NCBI GenBank assembly: GCA_016926235.1
Contig: JAFGOZ010000542.1
Span: 1-19,433 of the forward strand
Reading direction: 5' to 3'
From: Bacteroidales bacterium
GTDB taxonomy: Bacteria > Bacteroidota > Bacteroidia > Bacteroidales > UBA10428
DNA: 19,433 bases
Both the position numbers and the translations under genes were made by a program. Below the pieces are notes generated by a model, which saw nothing but the letters and a program-made list of their open reading frames with translations, was not told where the DNA came from and searched no databases. Below are positions 1-7,004 of the stretch, one piece after another (within the stretch, counting starts at the first letter, position 1; every line of letters begins with the position of its first letter).

Positions 1-58
1 AATATTATGGTAAGATATGAGATATCAGACAAAAAGAGTCTCAAACCTACCAAAGACT

Positions 59-167
59 TTAGGTGGCTATAGCAATGGGGTTCCACCTCTTCCCATACCG
101 AACAGAGAAGTTAAGCCCATTAGCGCCGATGGTACTGCGACTAGCGGGAGAGTAGGTCGCCGCCTTT
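59..167 (+). rRNA. rrf: 5S ribosomal RNA
   Basis: This is 5S rRNA, a component of the large ribosomal subunit. The conserved core is directly readable: the CCGAACAGAGAAGTTAAGC segment at about 99-117, the GCGCCGATGGTACTGC segment at about 123-138, and the GGGAGAGTAGGTCGCCGCC end. The terminal helix can be drawn by pairing GGTGGC at 62-67 with GCCGCC at 159-164, closed by A61-T165; the exact ends are uncertain by two or three bases. Positions 1-58 would then be the 23S-5S spacer; I see no tRNA in it. A strong terminator follows at 172-212, so this is the last gene of a + strand rRNA operon. Confidence 0.96.
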
Positions 168-171
168 TTTT

Positions 172-212
172 AATCCCGATATATTACTTAGTAATTATAT
201 CGGGATTTTTTA
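172..212 (+). terminator. Intrinsic terminator of the rRNA operon
   Basis: The arm at 172-187 (AATCCCGATATATTAC) pairs with 191-207 (GTAATTATATCGGGATT), giving a 16-bp stem with one bulged T and a three-base loop, followed by a T run at 206-212. It lies seven bases after the end of 5S, as expected for the end of an rRNA transcription unit. Confidence 0.93.
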
Positions 213-234
213 TTTCAATAAATTGATAAAAATA

Positions 235-540
235 TTAATCAGCTCTGACAAGATAAATAAGTTGATAACCAACAATACAAAACCACGGATCATCAACATT
301 AATATCATTGAGTAACATCATGTTATTTATCGATAAGATTTGTTTATAACCTGTCAAAACAGCACTTATATCCTTAACTTCAACTTTAACAGCATAAGTT
401 CTGAAGTTCGGATTCTGATCTGCCCATACAAAAATTTCTCCTGTTTCGGTATTTTACTTATTTCATTCAGGTTATTTTCCTATCGACCATATCTCATCCT
501 GCCTGCAGAAGCAATTGGGAATACGAATAATAAGTAAACA
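235..540 (-). pseudogene. Decayed remnant of a protein-coding gene, family unknown
   Basis: On the minus strand, one frame is open from 453 down to a TAA at 235-237 (72 codons) and reads like protein, with segments such as EIFVWADQNPNFRTYAVKVE and DDPWFCIVGYQLIYLVRAD. It has no start codon of its own: stops lie immediately upstream in that frame (TAA at 454-456). A neighbouring frame upstream carries a further plausible stretch (ENNLNEISKIP) before its own stop. This pattern fits the C-terminal end of a gene broken by frameshift and stop mutations. I do not recognise the family. A chance open frame is possible because the DNA is AT-rich, but the amino-acid composition argues against it. It lies next to an rRNA operon, a common site for rearrangement debris. 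Confidence 0.45.
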
Positions 541-761
541 CACTTCTATAATGCATATAGTCTGTATGTAAGATATTTGATAATAGCACAAAAATGCAAA
601 AGGAATTAAGAAACACTGTTGATTTAATAACAGCTTATCATTTCTATAATATAAAAGAAAGTTAAAAAATTCACCCTGAAAATAAATCATTAAAAAATAT
701 ACGATAAAATATAAAAATACTAAATTCGTATAAAAAACAATAAAAGTATAATATATAAAAT
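541..761. other. AT-rich intergenic DNA upstream of the TetR gene
   Basis: No credible gene is seen here; the minus-strand open frames crossing it read as low-complexity, hydrophobic AT-derived sequence. Its notable content is a pair of inverted hexamers close to the TetR start, listed separately. It should carry the promoter of the 762-6678 operon, but I could not find a convincing TAnnTTTG box. Confidence 0.5.
699..731. promoter_or_regulatory. Inverted half-sites, possible TetR operator
   Basis: ATACGA at 699-704 and its exact reverse complement TCGTAT at 726-731 are separated by 21 bases of A/T, and end about 30 bases before the start of the TetR-type gene. TetR-family proteins usually bind inverted repeats in their own promoter, so this is a candidate operator. 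The arms are only six bases and the surroundings are very AT-rich, so the support is weak. Confidence 0.25.
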
Positions 762-1340
762 ATGGTAAACAAGAGTAAAAAATACAACGATATATTAACA
801 ATTGCGAAAGAGTTGTTCTGGAAATACGGTTTTAAACGGGTTTCTATTGAGGAGATTTGTCGGGAGGCCAATGTTAGCAAAATGACTTTTTACAAGTTCT
901 TTCCAAATAAAATTGAATTGGCAAAAACAATTTTTAACATGGTTGTAGAGGATACTGAAAAGCGTTTCAGGGATATTATGCAAAGCGACGATACCCCTGC
1001 CAGTAAGTTGAAACAAGTCATGTTGCTTAAACTGGAAGGGACAAACAATATCAGTCCTGAGTTTATGCAGGATTTTTATATGGGAAGGGTACCAGAACTT
1101 AAAACTTATATTGAAAAACGTACGCGCGAAACGTGGTACGTACTTAAAGCAGACTATGAAAGAGCCCAGAATGACGGGATCTTTCGTAAAGACTTCAATC
1201 CGGAGCTTTTAATCAATATCCAATATAAAATGCTGGAACTCATGGAAGACGAAAGTGTAACCGGCATGTTTAACTCACCTCAGGAAATGATAATGGAATT
1301 TGCTAACCTTTTGGTTTATGGTATGCTGCCACATGATTAA
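762..1340 (+). CDS. TetR/AcrR-family transcriptional regulator
   Basis: The protein is a one-component DNA-binding repressor-type regulator of 192 residues, a normal length for the family. Residues about 8-55 form the TetR helix-turn-helix: the segment ILTIAKELFWKYGFKRVSIE followed by IEEICREANVSKMTFYKFFPNK is typical, with the recognition helix around SKMTFYKFF. The rest is helical and would bind an unknown ligand or serve for dimerisation. The ATG follows an A/T-rich leader without a Shine-Dalgarno site, as usual in this phylum. It is the first gene of a tightly spaced + strand series: the barrel-protein gene starts three bases after its stop, so the two are probably cotranscribed. The expected role is autoregulated control of the export system downstream; this is inferred from position only. 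Confidence 0.93.
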   Translation: MVNKSKKYNDILTIAKELFWKYGFKRVSIEEICREANVSKMTFYKFFPNKIELAKTIFNMVVEDTEKRFRDIMQSDDTPASKLKQVMLLKLEGTNNISPEFMQDFYMGRVPELKTYIEKRTRETWYVLKADYERAQNDGIFRKDFNPELLINIQYKMLELMEDESVTGMFNSPQEMIMEFANLLVYGMLPHD

Positions 1341-1343
1341 TCG

Positions 1344-2486
1344 ATGAAAAATATTTTATTCATATTGCCTCTTTTTGTAATGACTAATTTATTCTATCCG
1401 GGATATGCAGGAGACACATTAAATTTCAATGGTCAACTTTCGGTTTATACACATTTTAACCCCAAGAATAAATTGCCCTGGTGGAGTGGAGCAAGATATA
1501 TTCCACAGTTCACTCATGAATATTGTTTTTCAAGAAACAGATTAATAGATTTTGAAGCATCCGTAAACATGTATGGAAACATTGGATGGAAACCTTCTGA
1601 TTCAAGTAACTTCGATGGAGATATGAAACCATACAGGCTCTGGACAAGATATTCCACCCAGCAGTTTGAACTACGTCTTGGACTTCAAAAAATAAATTTT
1701 GGTTCATCTTCCATATTACGACCTCTGATGTGGTTCGACCAAATTGATCCCCGGGATCCGCTTCAGCTTACCGACGGGGTATGGGGTATACTTGCCAGAT
1801 ACTATTTTTTAAACAATGCCAACATATGGCTATGGGGATTGTACGGTAATAAAAACCTGAAGGGTTGGGAATTTCTGAAAACTGAAAAACAAATTCCGGA
1901 ATTCGGAGGCAGAATTCAGATTCCGTTACCAAAGGGTGAAGCTGGATTTACCTACCACCATCGAACAGCTGATGGCGGCAACCTACCTGATTCAGTGTCA
2001 ACATCTATGAATTTTCCCGAAAACCGTTTTGGCTTAGATGCTAAATTTGATATGGTCGTCGGCTGGTGGGTTGAAGCTTCCTGGACAAACTTTGGTAAAA
2101 ACATAGGACTGTATACCAATCAGGAAATTGTTAACCTGGGAATCGATTATACTTTCGGTCTGGGGAATGGTCTGACAATTATATTCGAACAGCTTATTGC
2201 ATCATCGGATATAAATCCTTTCGAATTTAGGGAGGCAATAACTTTTTCCATACTTAACTTGACATACCCGATTGGTTTATTCGATAATATCAGTGCTATT
2301 ATTTATTACGACTGGAAGAACAATAAATCCTATAACTTTCTGAACTGGCAAAGACAGTTTAACCGTTTCACACTATATCTGATAGCTTATATTAATCCTG
2401 AGGATTATATTATACCTGCACAGGGGAGCCAGGAAATACTATATGCAGGATATGGGTTACAATTGATGGTCGTATTGAATCATTAG
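1344..2486 (+). CDS. Outer-membrane beta-barrel protein, DUF1302/alginate-export-like
   Basis: A 380-residue envelope protein. Residues 1-22 look like a Sec signal peptide (MKNILFILPLFVMTNLFYPG, then YAGD). The mature part alternates polar and aromatic residues as in transmembrane beta strands, with many Tyr/Trp/Phe girdle positions. Around residues 109-147 the stretch LRLGLQKINFGSSS ... LRPLMWFDQIDPRDPLQLTDG resembles the conserved segment of DUF1302 and alginate-export-type barrels (a G-Q-x-x-x-x-G motif followed by DPRD). No lipoprotein cysteine is evident. It starts three bases after the TetR gene and precedes a LolD/MacB-type ABC transporter, so it may be the outer-membrane member of that export system. 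The fold assignment is from pattern only and the substrate is unknown. Confidence 0.78.
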   Translation: MKNILFILPLFVMTNLFYPGYAGDTLNFNGQLSVYTHFNPKNKLPWWSGARYIPQFTHEYCFSRNRLIDFEASVNMYGNIGWKPSDSSNFDGDMKPYRLWTRYSTQQFELRLGLQKINFGSSSILRPLMWFDQIDPRDPLQLTDGVWGILARYYFLNNANIWLWGLYGNKNLKGWEFLKTEKQIPEFGGRIQIPLPKGEAGFTYHHRTADGGNLPDSVSTSMNFPENRFGLDAKFDMVVGWWVEASWTNFGKNIGLYTNQEIVNLGIDYTFGLGNGLTIIFEQLIASSDINPFEFREAITFSILNLTYPIGLFDNISAIIYYDWKNNKSYNFLNWQRQFNRFTLYLIAYINPEDYIIPAQGSQEILYAGYGLQLMVVLNH

Positions 2487-2520
2487 ATATTTAGAATATA
2501 ATACGAATATATTATCAAAA

Positions 2521-3216
2521 ATGGAAGAGAATTTAATCATCAAAACAGAAAAGCTCACTAAGCGATTTCCTATGGGAAAGAGTGAGTTTACGGCACTAAA
2601 AGGAATTGATCTGAATTTTGGTGTGGGAGAATTTGCCGGACTGGTAGGTCCTAGTGGTTCCGGTAAAACAACATTGCTCAATATTATCGGATCGCTCGAT
2701 ACACCATCCGATGGTACAGCGATCGTATTAAATCAGTCAATTAGTATTTTAACGGCAAAGCAGGCTGCAAAGCTCCGAAAGGAACAAATCGGTTTCATTT
2801 TTCAGAGCTATAACCTGCTACAGGTTCACACAGTTTATGAAAATGTTGAATTTCCACTCTTACTTCTTGATTATTCAGTAAAAGAAAGGAAAGAAATGGT
2901 GATGAATGCACTGGAGTGGGTAGGCCTGACTGATAAAGCAAAGCAAAAGCCATCGCAACTTTCCGGTGGCGAATGCCAGCGGGTGGCCATTGCACGCGCT
3001 ATGGTTAAGAAACCTTCACTTGTACTGGCCGACGAACCCACAGCAAATCTTGATGCTGACAATTCACACAATATTCTGAATACTATGGTAAAACTGAACA
3101 AGGAGCTAAAAACGACTTTTCTCTTTGCAACGCACGATGAAAAGGTAATAGGATATCTAAAAAGAAAGGTCTACCTGAAAGATGGACTTGTTGATAAAGA
3201 TGAAACAGTTAAGTGA
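2521..3216 (+). CDS. ABC transporter ATP-binding protein, LolD/MacB type
   Basis: This is the cytoplasmic ATPase of an ABC system acting with the two FtsX-fold permeases that follow. All motifs are present: Walker A GPSGSGKTT at residues 43-51, Q-loop Gln95, signature LSGGE at 147-151, Walker B LVLADEP at 167-173, D-loop after it, and H-loop His205. The length of 231 residues and the LSGGECQRVAIARA sequence are typical of the LolD/MacB/FtsE group, which drives mechanical work on periplasmic cargo rather than ordinary solute transport. It starts 34 bases after the barrel-protein gene and ends 46 bases before the first permease. In E. coli LolD powers release of lipoproteins to LolA; a LolA-like protein is encoded at the end of this same gene series, which supports a lipoprotein or lipid trafficking role. 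Confidence 0.95.
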   Translation: MEENLIIKTEKLTKRFPMGKSEFTALKGIDLNFGVGEFAGLVGPSGSGKTTLLNIIGSLDTPSDGTAIVLNQSISILTAKQAAKLRKEQIGFIFQSYNLLQVHTVYENVEFPLLLLDYSVKERKEMVMNALEWVGLTDKAKQKPSQLSGGECQRVAIARAMVKKPSLVLADEPTANLDADNSHNILNTMVKLNKELKTTFLFATHDEKVIGYLKRKVYLKDGLVDKDETVK

Positions 3217-3262
3217 TTAACGATCATTCGTACTTGAAAAGAAAGAATAAAAAACTATAGTA

Positions 3263-4438
3263 ATGAAACTGGCAATAAAACTTGCATTTAAGAATCTCAT
3301 CGGGGCAGGATTAAGAACCTGGCTCAATGTGATCGTATTGTCATTCTCCTTTGTGATCATCATCGCTGCCAAAGGTATTTTGGTAGGCTGGGATCGCCAG
3401 GCTAAGAATGATATGGCAGAATGGGAGATCGGGGGAGGACAGTACTGGAATAAAAATTATGACCCGTACGACGCATTTACACTCAGTGATGCACATGCAA
3501 CAATACCTTCAGAATTTGAAAAGGAAATAGAAAAAGGTGATATGGTCCCCGTTCTGGTAACCCAGGGCACAATATATCCTGAAGGCAGAATGCAGACCAT
3601 CCTGATAAAGGGTATTAATCCGGAACAAAGCCTGTTGGCATTGCCAACACATAAACTGGATACATCTGTAAGTGCTATTCCGGCTATTATCGGTAATAAT
3701 ATGGCAAAGGCCAATAAACTGGAACCAGGTGACTATGTAATTATGCGTTGGCGCGATGCCAACGGAACTTTCGACGCTGCAGAAATTTATATTACCGACG
3801 TTTTCACAACCAATGTACCCACCGTAGATGTTGGACAGGTGTGGATCCCCCTGGACAGACTGCAATCTATGATGCTTATGCCAAATGAAGCAACGTTGTT
3901 TACATTCTGTGATAGGAAAGAAGTCAGGCCGGACCTGGATAATTGGAACCTTCAGACCTTTGAATCACTGGTATACGAGCTGGAGGAAATGATAAAAACA
4001 AAAACGGTCGGACAGGCAATATTCTATGTAATACTTCTGATACTGGCTCTTTTGGCTATTTTTGACACACAGGTACTTTCCATTTTCCGCAGGCAAAAAG
4101 AAATTGGTACCTACGTTGCTCTTGGATATACGCGCAGGGAAGTAGTGGGTCTGTTTACCATTGAAGGTGCTATGCATGCAATCCTTGCTGCAGTGGTAGG
4201 TGCTATTTATGGCATTCCGTTACTTCTGTGGTTTGCCAAAACAGGAATTTCTCTGGGGGCTTCTTCAGCAGAATACGGTTTTACCATTGCTGACACCATG
4301 TATCCTGTTTACAGCGGTGGGCTGGTTATCGGAACCACACTGCTTGTGCTTATAGCAACGACAATTGTTAGTTACTGGCCTTCCAGGAAAATTGCAAAAA
4401 TGAATCCAACAGAAGCATTAAGGGGGAAATTACAATGA
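3263..4438 (+). CDS. ABC transporter permease, FtsX/MacB fold (first of pair)
   Basis: A 391-residue inner-membrane permease. One transmembrane helix at about residues 18-38 (WLNVIVLSFSFVIIIAAKGI) is followed by a large periplasmic domain to about residue 245, then three helices at about 250-275, 300-328 and 350-375. That four-helix, big-loop arrangement is the FtsX/MacB/LolC-E topology. The cytoplasmic loop RRQKEIGTYVALGYTRREVV after the second helix is the typical coupling region, and the C-terminal YWPSRKIAKMNPTEALRGK is the hallmark ending of the family. The stop overlaps the start of the second permease by four bases (ATGA), so translation is probably coupled. With the ATPase upstream, it would form a heterodimeric LolCDE-like complex. 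Confidence 0.93.
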   Translation: MKLAIKLAFKNLIGAGLRTWLNVIVLSFSFVIIIAAKGILVGWDRQAKNDMAEWEIGGGQYWNKNYDPYDAFTLSDAHATIPSEFEKEIEKGDMVPVLVTQGTIYPEGRMQTILIKGINPEQSLLALPTHKLDTSVSAIPAIIGNNMAKANKLEPGDYVIMRWRDANGTFDAAEIYITDVFTTNVPTVDVGQVWIPLDRLQSMMLMPNEATLFTFCDRKEVRPDLDNWNLQTFESLVYELEEMIKTKTVGQAIFYVILLILALLAIFDTQVLSIFRRQKEIGTYVALGYTRREVVGLFTIEGAMHAILAAVVGAIYGIPLLLWFAKTGISLGASSAEYGFTIADTMYPVYSGGLVIGTTLLVLIATTIVSYWPSRKIAKMNPTEALRGKLQ

Positions 4439-5715
4439 TACGATTTTTACTAAAAGGTCTTTTAAGGGATAAAAGCAGAAGTCTGCTTCCCCTTCTTGTC
4501 GTAATAATTGGCGTTATGATGGCAGTATTTATGCGAGGCTATATAAACGGCATCATGGTAGACATGATCGAACAGACAGCGCGATTTAATACAGGGCATG
4601 TTAAGATTATGACAAAAGCCTATGCCGAAAATATGGATCAGGTCCCGAACGACCTGGCAATAATGGAAGTCAGTTATTTAGAAGAAGAACTGGAGCAAAC
4701 ATTTCCGGATATGGAATGGGCAACCCGCATAAAATTTGGAGGGCTGATCGATGTTCCTGACGAGAGCGGTGAAACTAAAGGCCAGGGACCAACTATGGGA
4801 ATAGGTCTCGATTTGCTTTCAGAAAACTCGAGAGAAATTGAACGACTGGGGCTTAAAAAAGCAATGGTAAGGGGACAAATGCCCAGAGGTGCCGGTGATA
4901 TTCTTATTAGTGAGGAATTCTCGCAGAAGTTAGGAGTTAATCCCGGTGAGGATGTTACATTGATTAGTTCAACCATGTACGGTGGAATGGCAATTTATAA
5001 TTTCAGGGTATCCGGAACGGTCAGGTTTGGCAATACAGCCATGGACAAAGGAACCGTTATTGCAGACATCATCGATGTTCAGAATGCCCTGGATATGTAC
5101 GATGCTGCCGGAGAGACCATTGGCTTTTTTCATGATGGTTATTACAATCATGAACTTGCTAAAAAGATGGTTAAAGAATTTGACGAAAAGTTCTCTGATG
5201 AAGAAGATGAATATGCCCCTGTAATGATGCCGTTAAAAGATCAGGAAGGACTGGCCATCTACGTCGATCTGACAAAAAGTATGGGTGCTATCGTCACTTT
5301 TATATTTATGGTCGCCATGTCACTTGTACTTTGGAATGCCGGCCTGCTCGGCGGGCTAAGGCGTTATGGTGAGATTGGAATCCGGATAGCCATTGGCGAG
5401 GGGAAAGGGCATGTTTATCGTTCTATGATCAGCGAATCAGTAATGATTGGTATTATAGGAACTATCATTGGCACAGCATTCGGACTAGGACTTTCATGGT
5501 GGCTGCAAACAAAAGGACTGGATATAAGCGAATTCACAAAGAATGCCACAACGGGAATAATGATGCCGAATATAGTAAGAGCACGGATAACTCCTCCTGA
5601 CTTTTATATCGGATTCATACCGGGTGTTTTATCTACCGTAGCAGGAACAATGCTCTCAGGGGTTGGTATCTATAAAAGAAAAACTGCGCAGCTGTTTAAG
5701 GAACTGGAAGCCTAA
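4435..5715 (+). CDS. ABC transporter permease, FtsX/MacB fold (second of pair)
   Basis: A 426-residue partner of the preceding permease. It has a first helix at about residues 14-34 (LLPLLVVIIGVMMAVFMRGY), a periplasmic domain to about residue 275, and three further helices at about 280-305, 335-360 and 385-415. The GGLRRYGEIGIRIAIGEGKG loop between helices two and three is the FtsX-family cytoplasmic coupling loop. The C-terminal ending is less canonical than in the first permease. It overlaps that gene by four bases and is followed by 228 bases holding a palindromic repeat before the LolA-like gene. The two permeases differ in sequence, as LolC and LolE do, so an asymmetric complex is likely. 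Confidence 0.92.
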   Translation: MIRFLLKGLLRDKSRSLLPLLVVIIGVMMAVFMRGYINGIMVDMIEQTARFNTGHVKIMTKAYAENMDQVPNDLAIMEVSYLEEELEQTFPDMEWATRIKFGGLIDVPDESGETKGQGPTMGIGLDLLSENSREIERLGLKKAMVRGQMPRGAGDILISEEFSQKLGVNPGEDVTLISSTMYGGMAIYNFRVSGTVRFGNTAMDKGTVIADIIDVQNALDMYDAAGETIGFFHDGYYNHELAKKMVKEFDEKFSDEEDEYAPVMMPLKDQEGLAIYVDLTKSMGAIVTFIFMVAMSLVLWNAGLLGGLRRYGEIGIRIAIGEGKGHVYRSMISESVMIGIIGTIIGTAFGLGLSWWLQTKGLDISEFTKNATTGIMMPNIVRARITPPDFYIGFIPGVLSTVAGTMLSGVGIYKRKTAQLFKELEA

Positions 5716-5726
5716 GGATATGTTGG

Positions 5727-5902
5727 AAGATACAATATTCAAGTATAAAGAAACAAGATTCAAATTGAAAGACACAGAAATTAAGTTGGAATTAACAAGA
5801 TGAAAATTGGAAGGATCATTCAAAAGTCGACAAGAAATGATTAATAATCTAGATTTTATTCCTTCTATTTACTTGTATCATTCCACTTATATCTTGTATC
5901 TT
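5727..5902. repeat. Imperfect long inverted repeat between genes
   Basis: The left arm begins AAGATACAA at 5727-5735 and the right arm ends with its exact reverse complement TTGTATCTT at 5894-5902. Inwards both arms continue with related AAG/ACAAG/GATAC words for roughly 35 bases (for example AAACAAGAT at 5750-5758 on the left against ACTTGTATCA at 5871-5880 on the right). The centre is not paired. This resembles a degenerate member of the intergenic ATACAAGATACAAG-type palindromes of this phylum, but family membership is from memory of the pattern, not a search. It could fold in the transcript between the permease and the LolA-like gene. Confidence 0.5.
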
Positions 5903-5943
5903 TTTAATATTAATAAGAATAACAATAAAATTAAATAAATAAA

Positions 5944-6678
5944 ATGAAAACAATACAAACACTAATAATTTCATTTTTCGTCCTGCAAGGTTTAGCTCAA
6001 CCGGATGCCGACGAGATCATTACGAAAGTCGACAAAAACATGTCTTCAGAAAACAGAATATTTGAATCCACAATGACAATTCATGGGAAACGTTCCAGCA
6101 GGACTATTACATTGAAAACGTATTCTGTGAAGGATGAAAAGTCATTTACCGAATACTTGTCTCCTGCACGTGAGCAGGGTACAAAAATGTTAAAGCTGGA
6201 AGATCACTTATGGATATATTCACCCTCTACCGATCGGACAATTCAAATTTCAGGTCATATGCTGCGCCAATCGGTAATGGGTTCCGATCTGTCATATGAA
6301 GATATGATGGACGACAGGAAGTTGACAGAGGTTTATAATGCCAAAGTAATAGGGATCGAGGAAATAGACAACAGGACAACGTGGGTTCTGGAACTGAATG
6401 CGAAGGTTCAGGATGTTGCATATGCAAGTCGCAAGATCTGGATTGATAAAGAACGGTTTGTACCTCTTAAAGAAGAACTTTTTGCAAAAAGCGGTCAGCT
6501 GCTTAAACGCTCAACCTTAAAAGATGTGAAAATGATAGACGGCAGGTGGTTCCCTACAACGATTATTTATAAGGATATGCTAAAACAGGGGAACGGGACT
6601 GAATTTAAAATGGCCGGTCTTAAGTTTAACCAGGATATTCCTGAATACTTATTTTCAAAGGCTGCATTAAAGAAATAG
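5944..6678 (+). CDS. Periplasmic LolA-like outer-membrane lipoprotein-sorting protein
   Basis: A 244-residue exported protein with a signal peptide at residues 1-19 (MKTIQTLIISFFVLQGLAQ). The mature part fits the COG2834/LolA-like superfamily: an early segment DEIITKVDKNMSSENRIFES followed by beta strands of the half-barrel (TMTIHGKRSSRTITLKTYS, KMLKLEDHLWIYSPSTDRTI), the GSDLSYEDMMDD motif at about residues 117-128, and RKIWIDKERFVPLKEE later. The GSDLSYEDM motif is typical of lipoprotein-sorting proteins encoded beside MacB/LolCDE-like transporters. It probably binds an acylated cargo in a hydrophobic groove and hands it across the periplasm. It lies 228 bases after the second permease and may be in the same transcript or have its own promoter. 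The cargo is unknown. Confidence 0.87.
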   Translation: MKTIQTLIISFFVLQGLAQPDADEIITKVDKNMSSENRIFESTMTIHGKRSSRTITLKTYSVKDEKSFTEYLSPAREQGTKMLKLEDHLWIYSPSTDRTIQISGHMLRQSVMGSDLSYEDMMDDRKLTEVYNAKVIGIEEIDNRTTWVLELNAKVQDVAYASRKIWIDKERFVPLKEELFAKSGQLLKRSTLKDVKMIDGRWFPTTIIYKDMLKQGNGTEFKMAGLKFNQDIPEYLFSKAALKK

Positions 6679-7004
6679 TTGATTTAATTCAGGTTAACCG
6701 GATATTGAAGATCAAATATTTTGAACATCTGAGTTTTAATAAATAATACTAATATTAATTAGCCGGGCTGGTGCATTACTGGCCTTGCTTTCCTTTTTTC
6801 TGAAATTCTTTTTTATATTCAGTACTCAAAAACACTCTTAAAAATTCTTCGTTATTTTCCTATAACGCCTGCTTGGTAGTTGTTATACAATATATTTTAC
6901 GTAATATATAATATTAGTTTTAACCCTTAAAACCACTCAAAAATACCATCCGGTTATTTTTATTGTATATTATGGTTAATAGAAGCTTATAGCCAAAGAA
7001 TCTA
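6679..7004. other. Intergenic region upstream of the GH30 gene
   Basis: A 326-base AT-rich gap with no credible gene. I see no clear hairpin plus T run after the LolA-like gene. An AT-only inverted repeat lies at 6890-6909 (ATATATT, six bases, AATATAT). The promoter of the glycoside hydrolase gene should be here, but only partial matches to TAnnTTTG are visible (for example TAGTTTTA at about 6914-6921), with no TTG at the right distance. Confidence 0.4.

Noticed and set aside
17..226. Open frame of 69 codons across the 5S gene
   Set aside because: It runs through the 5S rRNA and its terminator; the RNA assignment explains the sequence.
340..537. Plus-strand open frame of 65 codons
   Set aside because: The opposite strand has the more protein-like reading here (the gene remnant), and this frame is rich in Ser/Phe/Tyr without a recognisable pattern.
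472..880. Minus-strand open frames of 109 and 69 codons upstream of and over the TetR gene
   Set aside because: They are composed mainly of Phe, Tyr, Ile and Leu derived from A/T-rich DNA, have no domain pattern, and one overlaps the well-supported TetR gene.
4969..5224. Open frames on both strands inside the second FtsX permease gene
   Set aside because: They are shadows of the permease frame, which has clear family motifs and topology.
5727..5902. Possible CRISPR array or insertion-sequence ends
   Set aside because: There is no regular repeat-spacer periodicity, no transposase gene and no target-site duplication visible; it is a degenerate inverted repeat only.
6890..6909. ATATATT/AATATAT inverted repeat upstream of the GH30 gene
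   Set aside because: It is composed of A and T only in an AT-rich gap, so chance is a sufficient explanation; noted only in the gap entry.
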